This document shows positions 42,860-53,608 of a stretch of 64,000 nucleotides of DNA, piece after piece. Origin of the DNA: Tetrapyrgos nigripes (Eukaryota > Basidiomycota > Agaricomycetes > Agaricales > Campanellaceae); NCBI GenBank assembly GCA_013368315.1, contig JAACJM010000241.1, forward strand, positions 60,348 through 124,347, read 5' to 3'. Below the pieces are notes generated by a model that saw nothing but the letters and a program-made list of their open reading frames with translations, was not told the DNA's origin and did not search any database. The position numbers and the translations under genes were made by a program. Each line of letters opens with the position of its first letter. Within the stretch, counting starts at the first letter, position 1.

Positions 42860-44290
42860 TGAGCTGTGCTTGAGTCCCCGTCCTTGGCCGCTAATAGGCT
42901 GGCTAGTGGATAATGCTAATAGCTTCGAAGATCAAAGCTAACAACACCAAAAACACACAAACACCAATCCTGCTATATAATGCGAGGTGATCCAAAGTGG
43001 CAGAACACTTGTATAACTTGTGTAGCTTAAAGGTAAATGGCTCTAGAACCGATTGGGGAACAATAGGGGGTTCAACAATAACAATGGTCACAATTGACAG
43101 TCTTCTTGACTTCGAGATAAACACAATAAGAGGCCAATTGCCTAGATCTTCAATAACACAATGAGGCCAATATGCCTAAGTTCAATAAACACAATATGGG
43201 GCCAATATGCCAATGCAATCACAACAATCTTTGTCTTAGGGTGAACTAATGTTCGAGTCTTTTAAAGTTTTGGGTTTTTGTAGAAATTCCTATTGATATA
43301 AAGCTGGCCTGGGCAAGCGAGAGACCTAATCTTCTCTCGAGAGTTATCCAGAATCCGCAGCAATACACGCGAGTACTAATCTGCTTTTCTAGCTACGAGT
43401 ACTTTGTCCTTTTATACTCTAGAGGTCCTAGAACTGTACAGTAGCTAATATTATTTAAAGTCCGCAATATTATATAGTGAAACACGAGAGATTGAATGAA
43501 AGTAACTAAGGAGAGAGATACGCGAACAGTATTTACATGAATCGTCCAATCAGAATATGTACAGAGTCCTCGCGAGAGGGCCAGGGTATATGTAGCACAT
43601 GCTAGCTTCTTGGTAATGGAGGTCTAGAGCAGTACTCGTACCGGTAACCTCATTGGGTATCACATGCGAACCTCTTCCAATGCTCGCAAGCGGTCTTTCA
43701 TAGGTTCCGATATCTCCATCCCTACTAGAGTCCTCTAGAGGGCCTCAGTAAGTCTCTAGATCCGTCGGAACTATCTTCTTTGGTGTCTTTAGGAGGGGTG
43801 AGGTAGATCTTGATCATTTGGCAACATCACAACGATCTTAGCTTTAGCTTGAGTAGATCTAACCAGGTTCGCGAACTATCGGAATGTCTCCGGGATACTT
43901 CGCGAAGGCACCTATCCGAGGTTTCTCCTTGTTATCATTCATCTCCTTTAGTCTTGTATCTCATCTTCTTGAGTCTATGTCACATTGGTAATCCCATGGA
44001 TCGTGAATAGAGGTAACGCGTACTTATACTGCTCGCGAGGTGGCTACTCATGAACAAGTGCCTTGGGTATGTACGTATAAACGTATACGAGCAGTCTAGT
44101 ACTCGAACATCAAACTTAGTAGCTTGAGGGACTTATGTACCATCCTCTCGAGGCTACTTATCCTTATTTCATATCGCGCTCGCGAACGTTGCCTCTAGAA
44201 TCACTTTAACTGATAGATTGGGCTCGCTTCAGTCCTTATTCCCTAGTAAACAGACATAATATATCCGTATACTTGATATATGTACGCTTT
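42860..44290. other. Non-coding block rich in short palindromes
   Basis: No gene. A triple tandem repeat of about 35 bp (AACACAAT...GGCCAAT(A or T)TGCC) occupies 43120-43225. From 43330 on, 6-8 bp palindromes are frequent: CTCGCGAG, TTCGCGAA, CCTCTCGAGG, CTCTAGAG. It resembles 25870-27190 in general texture. Origin unknown. Confidence 0.4.
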
Positions 44291-44324
44291 TTAACTCGTT
44301 CTAGTCGAGTTTTTGGCAGGCGTA

Positions 44325-46163
44325 TCACCGCATGGTGTCCACCAGACTATCCAATGCCAGTAATTGGTAGCGAAAGTTGATGAGGGAAAGCTCCCGGATG
44401 AGTGTATGCCCTTCGCGTATGGATAGGCTGGTAGGGGAAGACAGTTTGATTGGGGTTCCAGGGGAGTATCGGTGGAAGATGTCCTGGAGTAAATTGGTTG
44501 CCTCATTTGCGTCCCTTTGCTGTTGACCGCCAGGTTTCATGATCTCTCCCTCGTTGCCTGTGAAGCATTGCTGACCCAAAACTTTTCTCCACACTCCATT
44601 CTCCACAGCCCCTGGAGTAGCCGAACGACAATACTGAAGCCAAACAGGTCGGACATTATTCCATTGGGTGAGGTAGGACATCATGTGTGTATTGTCAGAG
44701 CTGAAGAAGAGGGCCAGATCAGGGACTATGGTTGACAACTTGAGGTTAAGGCCGGATGGTCTTTGAGACCGATCAATGACCTTTTTCACTCCAGCCCATG
44801 CCTTTGGAACGATGGGAACAAAGGGATGAGCAGAAGGAAGGTCTGCAAAAAGGTCTTGATGCTGTTGAGGGGCTGAGAAGAGAGTTAGATCTTGGAAATA
44901 GAAGCAAGACAATAGCAAACTCACGATTTTTCTTCTGCTTCTCTCCAGTGTGGGTGGGTCGTCGGTACGGGGTCTTGGAGGAGGTGGACGAAGTAGAGTG
45001 CCGAATGGGACCTGTGGAGGATGCGACCTGCGGGGTCGATGGACCCACCATCCTGGACTGCACTGACGAGGATAGTTGGTCGCCAAGTTGATATGACGAG
45101 TGATATTGTCCTGGCAGGTGCATATTGGCAAAAGGGCTGTTGACGGAAAGACATTCCACAGAAGCTTTGTAGATCACAGCAAACTTGTCGTCAGAGCCTG
45201 CCTGTCCCGAGTAAATGACGGGGTAGGGCAGATCTGCAGCCTCCTGCCGAACTGACGACTTCCGAAAGGCCTTGACTTCAATGATGTTTTGACGATCAAA
45301 GTCACTGTAGTGCCTGACGTAGAAGAAAGGCAGGCCAACCTTGAAGAACTGTAACGTAGTGGCATCATCCCAAACGAAGGCACCCATGAGGAACTTGCTG
45401 TGACTGGGAGCGGATGTTGAGGAAGGCAGAACTCCACGCATCCTGGGGAAAAATTTCTCGTCATAGTCCAGTATTGCAATCATCATCAACCAACTCCTCC
45501 TCAATTCTGAAGCAATGTGAATAGCGTCATGGAGAGGAGTTGAGATAGTTTTGAGTCAGGTATAATACATCTCCAGAGTATACTCCCAACCCTTCAGCAT
45601 CTCCAGCACCGGCTTGTCCCTCTCGTTGCCCTGAGTCCTAATCCTCCATTCTCCCAATCGTTTTTTGACAATGCCGAGCGCATCTTCCAAGTGGGTGGCA
45701 TAGACTGGCTTGAGCACACCCTTACGAGTACCAAGGCCTTCTGGAGTATACTCGAGATGATGCTCTCAGAGTGTTTGCCATATGAAACGGTGTTCAAAGT
45801 ACGGATGCCTGTCCTCTTTGGGCTCCTTGGTGATGCATGCAAGATATGGGAACCTGCGGTTGCATGGTTGCGGGTGCTGGATTGGGTCGTCTTCGCCATA
45901 CAGTGCATCGGCACGACGATACAAGTCTCTGGTGGACCCGAAAGGAGGAGTAGGAATCTCGACTTGAGTAGGAGACGTGACAAATTCACGGGTTATGGGG
46001 TATTGGCAAGCAACAGCTCCGTCGGAGTAAGTGAGAGGCACTGAGACAAGGACTCTGTCAAATGGGAAGAGAGAATATGTGAGTACCACGTACCAATCTT
46101 GTTGCTATTTCTCAGCAGTTCTTCAGGTGTTAAATCTGGCGGCAGGGAGGATGGTGTCGACAT
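44325..46163 (-). pseudogene. Unrecognised multi-exon gene with one in-frame stop
   Basis: Start ATG 46163 (MSTPSSLPPDLTPEELL), then an intron of about 45 nt. The next exon encodes DGAVACQYPITREFVTS and KEPKEDRHPYFEHRFIW, a TGA at 45766-45768, and PVYATHLEDALGIVKKRLGE. Further exons carry AILDYDEKFFPRMRGVL, KFLMGAFVWDDATTLQFFKV, GLPFFYVRHYSDFDRQNIIE, YPVIYSGQAGSDDKFAV, a Ser/Thr-rich linker and a C-terminal part SSDNTHMMSYLTQWNNVRP. The layout matches a recurrent Agaricomycete hypothetical protein type with no known function. If the TGA came from CGA, one change explains the break. Exon borders are approximate. Confidence 0.55.
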
Positions 46164-46433
46164 CGTGGTAAGGAGACAAAGGCCCTATCAACTATAGTTG
46201 AAGGACGCGTACGAACTCAGTCGAAACGCAACTGGAAAGGAAAAGACGGGGGTTGAAGGTAGAGTCGTGAGGTAAAGGTGGTGGTAAGGTCCAACTCGAC
46301 AGTGAGTCAGGTGACTCAACTAAATTCCTTGCTTTGTAATCTACAGTGCCAAAAAGGCAATTGCATAAGCCAGCACTCTTCCCTTCCCTCCAACTTCAAC
46401 GTTTCTTCTCCTTTCTGGGTCCGTTGGTCCCCT

Positions 46434-46663
46434 GTCGTATTGCTGCCCGTTGGTCCTCTGCTACGACTATAGTCGTTAGCGCTGCTTTAGCTGAGCTAGA
46501 GCATCCTGCTGACTGAGTCAGCCCCACCTGTACTTCTCGGAAACACGAAATAGCTGCCAACCCTGTGGGTCTGCGAGCGGCTTAACTGTGTTCGTCTGAG
46601 AGGCTATGGTGGTACCCATCCATCACTATCGGCTCTACCCCCTCAAGACCAAACGCTCTGTCA
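46434..46663 (+). repeat. Fragment of the KDZ2 5' flank
   Basis: Matches 53063-53300 (CTACGACTATAGTCGTTAGC, TGACTGAGTCAGCC, AACTGTGTTCGTCTGAGAGG). It is a third copy of the transposon's 5' end, in plus orientation. No transposase follows. Confidence 0.8.
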
Positions 46664-46704
46664 CACCATTCCTTCACTATCAGCTCTACCCATCGAGACT
46701 AGGT

Positions 46705-47275
46705 CCTAATCCTCTTCAATCGCTTTTTTCGCCTGGTGAGTAATACTTACTATCCCTCATCTTTTTTTTCACTCAGAAACTAACCTACCTGATATTCTAT
46801 TTGCCAGAGCTTGTGTCCGAAACGATGTTAAACTAGTATTCGCATTCACTGCATCCAGTGCCTCCAATCGCATTTCTGCCTTGTGAGCAATACTTAATAT
46901 TCTTGGTCTTTTTTTCACTCTAACATATCTTTCTAGTTCCCAGAACCTTCGTCCCAGACGACGTTTAACTAATTCTTGTCGGCTCTACCCATCCTAATCC
47001 TCTTCAATCGCTTTTTTCGCCTGGTGAGTAATACTTACTATCCCTCGTCTTTTTTTTTCACTCAGAAACTAACCTACCTGATATTCTATTTGCCAAAGCT
47101 TGCGTCCGAAACGACGTTAAACTAGTATTCGCATTCACTGCGTCCAATGCCTCCAATCGCGTTTCTGCCTTGTGAGCAATACTTAATATTCTTGGTCTTT
47201 TTTTCACTCTAACATATCTTTCTAGTTCCCAGAACCTTCGTCTTAGACGACGTTTAACTAATTCTTGTCCATTCT
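46705..47275 (+). repeat. 288-bp tandem duplication
   Basis: CCTAATCCTCTTCAATCGCT starts both units (46705 and 46993). They match over about 276 bp, including GTGAGTAATACTTACTATCC and TTCTAGTTCCCAGAACCTTC, and then diverge. Intron-like GTGAG...CAG stretches occur, but no joined frame was convincing. No gene was supported between 46664 and 47477. Confidence 0.85.
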
Positions 47276-47477
47276 CCGACCCAAACTCGACGCTTCCAGC
47301 CTCAAAGCCAACCTGACAATCCACTCTTCTGCCGAAAACCTGAGCTCTCCCCGATCTGAAGAACTCGAAAGCCTGCCAAGGCTACGGAGGTTTTGCAGTA
47401 GAAAGCTGCGATAACATGTCGCTATATACCATGTCTATTATTATTGCAATACAAACAATTGTTGCTATTCCTACTCT

Positions 47478-48470
47478 CTAATCCAGCTCGAGAACCTCAC
47501 CGCCAAAACCTCGATAACAGTTTGACCCCTGCCCACTATTCTTCCAGTTCAAGAACTCCAACACCGTAGACCTTTTACTTGGCCTGGGCGTACGAAGTTC
47601 CAGAACGTCCCGGTCAAGGTCAACATCATAGACCGCCTGGAAATCTTCCTGGACCTTGCCTGATTGCGCCTGCAAATCTGGTACCCATTTCCTTGTGGTA
47701 GTGTCATCGACATTGACAACGGTGACTCGCTTCTTTGGTTTCTGGACGTCTACCTTCCAAGTAGCACAAGCGCATTTCGGGGCACGGATGGTTGGGAGGA
47801 TAGCAGAAGGGTGATCGGGTTGGACTTGTCTTTGGGTAATAGAAGTGGAGGCACCATGAGCAGACGCGCCAGCTTTGGAAGACGTGGCGATCTGGTCCTG
47901 ATCAGAAAGCTCTTCCACCTCAGCAAGGGCTCGCTTGATACCGTGCTTGCCTGGTTTCGCCTCAACGTCAGCTATGATTTGGTTCAGAAGATCCGAATAC
48001 AGTGATTTTTCGACTTCAGACAGAGTGCATACGGAGACGTAGACTTTGCAGGAGCTGGGTTTGGAGGTCTGGTTGAGTCGTTTGTCGGCGAGAATATCGT
48101 CGTAGGCATGGTCAGGGTCAGGAAAATCAGGGCTGGGGGACAGATAATAGCCAGCACCTGCTCAATTTGACGAGGTCAATGTGCTGTGAAGCAATTAGAA
48201 CAACCTTACTCACGTCGATCTTCAACAACATCGGGACTCGGGCTGGGCGAGGGCAGGCTAGTACAGGAGCTGGGTTTGGAGGTCTGGTTGAGTCGTTTGG
48301 CAGCGAAAATGTCGTTGTAGGCATGGTCAGGGTCAGGAAAGTCGGGGCTGGGGGATGGATGGTATCCGGCGCCTGCTCAACTTGACGACGTCAATGTGCT
48401 GCACAGTAATCAAACGAGGGTCCTCACCTCGATCTTCAACAATTTTGGGACTTGGGCTGGGGGACGGCAT
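47478..48470 (-). CDS. Unrecognised three-exon gene with tandem exon duplication
   Basis: Proposed exons are 48470-48428, 48372-48213 and 48157-47478, joined by two phase-1 GT-AG introns. Exon 1 and the end of exon 2 both encode SPSPSP-(K or D)-(I or V)-VEDR. Exons 2 and 3 both begin AGY then SPSPDFPDPDHAY and RLNQTSKPSSC. The repeat reflects a tandem DNA duplication of about 207 bp. The unique part has KVYVSVCTLSEVEKSLYSDL and WKVDVQKPKKRVTVVNVDD, then ends GFGGEVLELD. No stop interrupts it. No known family; it is probably a soluble protein with a disordered N-terminus. Confidence 0.55.
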
Positions 48471-48708
48471 TGTCGATAGCAAAGTAGTGGTAATGGGGCT
48501 CGAGTAAGACGGTATGTTCTTACAACAACCTTTATCATGTTTGTGTTTGGAGTCTGACCGATTGGCTTGGGTCCAGGTGGCATTTTTTTTTTGTCCTCTT
48601 CTGGAGCTGGGACTGGCAGATTGCCATATCGGTATGGTGCATTGGCAAATAGATGCGGGATCGTCAAGGTGATTATCAACCTTTTGTTTGACTGCAGGAA
48701 ATCTTTGA

Positions 48709-49060
48709 CTCATTTCCTTATTGGGATGTCGTCATTGGCAGGTAATGCAGGATTGTCGAGGTGGTTCTGGGTCACTTTTGGAAGCCTTTGTCTTCCATAT
48801 TGGGACGTTGCATTGGCGGTGGGATGTAGGCTTGACAAGGTAAATCATTGCCTCTTGTCCATTTTTGGAACCTTTTTTGACTCATTTCCGTATTGAGATG
48901 TCGCATCGGCAGGTAATGCAGTATTATTGAGGTGGTTCTGCGTCACTTTCGGAAAGCTTTTATCTTCCGTATTGGGACATTGCATTGGAGGCGGGATGTA
49001 GGATTGGCAAGGTAAACGATTCTCTCTTGCTCATTTTTGTAAAATTTTCTGACTCATTCA
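48709..49060. repeat. 172-bp tandem repeat, two copies and a bit
   Basis: GACTCATTTCC begins units at 48707 and 48879. Both contain GGCAGGTAATGCAG, GAGGTGGTTCTG and ATTGGGAC(G or A)TTGCATTGG, and a third partial start lies near 49051. It separates the exon-duplication gene from the next minus-strand gene. Confidence 0.8.
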
Positions 49061-49114
49061 TTTTTGTAAAACTTATAGGGTGTTTGTTACATTGTTCGAT
49101 AGTATCTATGCTAA

Positions 49115-50143
49115 TCAATCATCAATCACAATGACCTCGTCTGGAACGCAGATCCTAGGTTTCTTCTGGGTGGCAGACCCGAGGGAGGTGTAAGATTGGC
49201 GCTTGTTTCGAGATTGAGATTGGGAAAATGAGGACTCAGCCTTTACTGGGCTCGAAGGGGGAGGAGATGGAAGACGATGATGAACTGTTGGCATTTGTCT
49301 GGATGTCGAGGACGAGGCTGCAGGACCTAGACGCAACTCAGCAATCCTTGCCGCCTGTTCACGACGCATTGCCTCTTCTTCTGTTGCGTGCCTTCATCTA
49401 AGTGCAATGCGCTCGGCAGTCTGACGGTCGTGCAGTGCTTCAAGCTGTTGAGCTTGAGCTTCCTTTATATCAACAAGGAGACCAGCATCAAAGTCAACGG
49501 AGGCGGGACGGGCAGGTGTCAATGAGCTGGCATTGGAAGATGCATGGGCAGGGATGCCTGGAATACAGACGCGTTGAGGAAGCTTAGCTTCTTCCTTCTT
49601 GATGTGAACTGCTTCTTCCCGTTCCGCCTTCTCTTTTGCCTTCGCTTCTGCCTGTTCCGCCCTGCCTCTCGCCCTCTTTTCTGCCTTCTCTTTCGCCTTC
49701 TCTGTCGCTTCGTTCTTCTTGACGATATTCCAAGCCTCCCGAAGTTTCTGGAGGATGTCTGGCGGAGGTCGTCGTGTCCTGCAGTCGGGGTGTCGACAGC
49801 CCTCCTGCCCACACAAGTTAGTACAATAGTCATGGACCTCCTACAGGGCATCACGGACCTGTGTATCGGGGAAATAGTGTCTTAAAACACTGAGCTCGTC
49901 ACTGTCCCTAACTCTGATGATGACTTCCCAGCGGTGCCGGGAGGCGGGCTGAACACTACATCGCATGGCTTCAGCAATGTTTGGCCAAAACTTGAGGAGG
50001 AGACGAGCGAGTTTTTGGTCGTTTTTCGGGCCAGTGTTACTGAAACGGAATTGTTTCGTCTTCGTTTTAACGTCATAAAGTGGATTGGTGAGGTTGAGCT
50101 GTTCAACGAACGCTCGTTCTGTGGCAGAGAGGAAGTTATTCAT
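49115..50143 (-). pseudogene. Unrecognised single-exon gene broken by two stops
   Basis: One reading frame of 343 codons from ATG 50143 to TGA 49115, interrupted only by TAG at 49841-49843 and TGA at 49394-49396. The N-terminal part (SATERAFVEQLNLTNPLYDV, KLARLLLKFWPNIAEAMRC) looks globular. The middle has a CGQEGCRHPDC cysteine pair and a long Lys/Glu/Ala coiled-coil stretch (KAKEKAEKRARGRAEQAEAK). The C-terminus is Ser/Pro-rich with PEVIVIDD-like acidic residues. Both stops can be made by a single C-to-T change. It is divergent from the gene at 50355, with about 210 bp between the starts. Confidence 0.55.
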
Positions 50144-50354
50144 GCTGAAAGTGGGGAGGAAGATAGAGAAGGTTTTCGCTTATATTATCAAGGTGAGTGT
50201 TATGCTTTTTATACTGCTTTAGGACTTATACTCATTCTCTATTGTTTCAGTGGCTGGCCCTGAATCACAAACAAGTTCAAACTTGAAGGTCGCTCTCTCA
50301 TTCTATCACACCCACAATCTCCTGTCTACATATTCCGATTATCCTCTCTTCCCC

Positions 50355-52809
50355 ATGGCCGGCACCAGCACGACCAAATCAAAGTCCAAAGATTCTGCAA
50401 CACTTCTCGCCAACGACCATAGCGCTATCACTGCAACTTCGACCACCTTGACGACAGACCACGCTATGCAACCTGATACCAATGCCACATCCATCACTCA
50501 ACAACCTTCATCCAACACTACCTCCAAGAACAAGGGCGGCTGAGCATATTCAAAATGGTCCCCAGCGCAAGTTGTGCTCCTTGAATCCCATGAGATGAAG
50601 TTCAAGGAGACTGCGGAAGACTGCAAGACTCAACTGGCTGGCAAGACAGACAAAACTAAGTGGCCTCCTGCGCTGACAAATTGTTTGAACACCATCAGTG
50701 ATACTCTATCTGAAGAGGATGCCATGAAGTTCAAGCTCGAAGACAGCCTCGTAAAGCCTTCAGAAGGCCATCCTCTCACCAAGGATCAGGAAGATAAGAA
50801 CGCAAAGACCAAGGAACTCAATCAAAAGGAGTTCAAGACGGTAAGACTTGACCTGAACCTTTTGTTGTGGTAGTGTTCACAAAATCATTGATTTACTTTA
50901 CAGGACGTCAAGAATTACTACAAGAACAGGCTTTGAACTCTGAAAAAACAATGGAACGAGGAAGGAGAGAAGTCTGCCGGAGCGCAAGATAGCGATGGTG
51001 CCTTGGGCTTCCTGAAGCAAGTGCTGTGGAAGATCCAAGGACCGAGAGACTTGTTTGCTCAAGAGCATGCCGATGAGATCAAGAGCCGATGCCTTGAAAT
51101 ACACGCTGGCTTCCTGGAGGTCAATAACGCGGCGTGCTTTCAGAAGGCGGTTTCAGAGTTATGGGCAGCTGCAGATCAGAGCGCTTTCACACACAAAGCG
51201 AAAGACCAGGCTTTTGACATTGCAAGGTGAACCTTTATCGTCTCGGGTGTAATGAAGCTGCTCACTTCGAACTTCTAGCAACCCTGAACAGGTCATTCAG
51301 GCATTATGGTGGTTCTTGAACCACCTCTCTCCAAACCTCGGTGAAGTGGAGATGAGACTGTTTCTGGCGTTCCGAAATGAAGGAGATGCAGTTGACGTGG
51401 TCAAGTAAGTGTACAGTTCTGATGACACCTTTTCTTGGTTTAATGGAGTCTGCAAACAGGATTGATGCTGCGTCTAAAAGCCGTTCCAACCTGGAAGACA
51501 ATATCACCAAGCATGGCCTGGAAATTTGTGCGAGTTTTCAAGACAGCTTCAGGGAGTGGGCAAACCAATTCCTACCCAGTAAGGTCCTTCTTTGTTCTCT
51601 GTTCTCGACGTTGGAACTGAAGGAATGTGTGTTCAGAGCGCAAGCAGACTCTATTTCTGAAGTCACCCGACATTCCGAGAAACACAGAGGGTACTCCTGT
51701 TTTTCCCTTGGACGCTCAGACAGACATTGCGGTCATGAAGGCCATAATGACCACATATCTTCAGGAGTTGTACAGTACGTGCCTGATTTGTCTTTTTATA
51801 TTCTGCTTCTGATCATTGGCTATACACATCCAGAGCATAATTCTACTTGTAACGTTCCAATCCCTTGGACAGACCTGTCTGTGCATCCCGAAGATTATTA
51901 TGATGCGAGTCTCATCCAGCCACCTCCACCGCAGACCATCAAGCCCCCTGACGCTATGTCGCTCACGGAGGCAGTAATTTTTTTCTCATACTTTCAAGAC
52001 AACTCAAAGGAGAATCCGACTTTTTTCCACTTCCTCCCTGCAACTGAAATCGAGATGAGAGTCCACAAACACCACGGTGAGCCGGAGAAGGTTGTGGAGG
52101 TTGAAAAAGAAGTCGAATCTGAGGACGAGGATGAGGAGGCAGAGGCACAGGAACTTGGAAGACAGACAGATGGTGAAGTACGTCAAGAAGGGCATCCAGA
52201 GGTTGAAGCACAGGAAACGCACGCTGTCCTGAGCGGCCCTGTTGCCTCGGACTTTGGGGAAGGCAGTCAAGACCTTCCCTCTGCTGTTTACAATTCCCCT
52301 CCCGAGGAAGGTACTCAGGCACCAGGTGGTCCTACCCCGTACCTGTGGCCTCTGTTGCTGTTAATCACCTTCCCTCTGCCGTTGATTCCATAGCAACCCA
52401 TGGACCTACCCCGGGCCCACTGGACCCATCCCCTGTCGCCGCTAATTCCCTTCTCCAGGAAGGCGCTCAAGCAACTGGCGAACCCACTCAACCCATTCTG
52501 CCAATGGTGAACCAACCTGTGCTTTCCAAAAGAGGTCAACCCAGCAAGGCAAAGCCGAGGGGCCAGAGGAAGGGGAAAGGGAAAGGAAAGGAAACAGACA
52601 GTGCATTGGGGGAGATTGTGGAGGATGGCAGGAGGAAGAGACAGAGGGGTAAGCACAAGTTTGAAGAAGACCAGGCGAAGGCAGCTATTGTTTCCACTCC
52701 ACCTGGCATGAAGTCAGGAAAGGGTTACGTGTACATAGCCGAATTTATCGTTGGAGAACCAGAAGAACCAGCCAAGAAGAAAGCCAAGAAGACGACGACA
52801 AGGACTTAA
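50355..52809 (+). pseudogene. Unrecognised multi-exon gene with two TGA stops
   Basis: Start ATG 50355 (MAGTSTTKSKSKDSA). In the same frame, TGA at 50541-50543 and, after an intron, TGA at 50934-50936. Exons between GT-AG introns encode WSPAQVVLLESHEMKFKE, LGFLKQVLWKIQGPRDLFA, FQKAVSELWAAADQSAFTHK, NPEQVIQALWWFLNHLSP, LFLAFRNEGDAVDVVK, LEDNITKHGLEICASFQDSF and DIAVMKAIMTTYLQELY. A frame change near 52340 precedes the Lys-rich C-terminus (KRGQPSKAKPRGQRKGKGK). The tail suggests nuclear or nucleic-acid association. No named domain. KDZ2 begins about 60 bp after its end. Confidence 0.55.
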
Positions 52810-52871
52810 CAGAAGCTGCTATAGATTCATCCGTACTCTCCATCAGAGAACGGAATGGATGGCCTAACTTC

Positions 52872-53608
52872 TGACTGTAGTAGTTTGTAGTATTTTGTTG
52901 TAGCATAGTATGTACAATGCATGGACTTCAAATTTTCCTGAATGTGACATATGCGTGACCAAATGTGACCTGTGTGACCAAATATGACGCAGCTCTAATT
53001 GTGACGCGTCTTGACTCTGCTTTCTACCTCAACCTCTCCTCTCTCAGTCGGTTCTTCCCCTGCTGTATTGCTGCCCGTCCATCCTTTGCTACGACTATAG
53101 TCATTAGCGCTGCTTTAGCTGAGCTAGAGTACCCTGCTGACTGAGTCAGCCTCCACTTGCACCTCTCAGAAACACGAAATAGCTGCCAACCCTGTGGGTC
53201 TGTGAGCAGCTTAACTGTGTTCGTCTGAGAGGCTATAGTGGCTCTCCTTTCCCTCACACCCATCCATTACTATCGGCTCTACCCCCTCAAGACCAAACAC
53301 TCTTACCCTTCAAGACCAAACGTTATTATTGTGATCATCTCTCTCTACGGGACCTACCCTTTGTGTCTATCATCGTGAGTCTCCCCTGTTTCAGCCCTCT
53401 TTTTCATAACCTCATAAATTGACACTCTTTCCACCAGTCCACCTGTTATTATTGTGATTGTCCCTCTCTACGGGACCTATTCTTTGTGTCTATCTATCGT
53501 GAGTTTCCCCTGTTTCAACCGTCTTTTTCATAACCTCATAAATTGACAGTCTCCCAGAGTCCACGCGTTCGTCTCTGAAATCCACGTCTTGAATCACCTC
53601 TGTACAAG
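52872..53608 (+). repeat. 5' terminal region of KDZ transposon 2
   Basis: Homology with the deleted copy begins at GACTGTAGTA (52872; the other copy's edge is near 42480), which probably marks the element end. The region contains repeated TGTGACC/TGGTCACA motifs and an 80-bp GC-richer block shared by all three copies. No inverted-repeat partner was identified downstream. Confidence 0.7.

Noticed and set aside
47058..47324. 88-codon minus-strand ORF in the 288-bp duplication
   Set aside because: Its homologous part in the first unit is not maintained as an equivalent frame, and no intron joins extend it.
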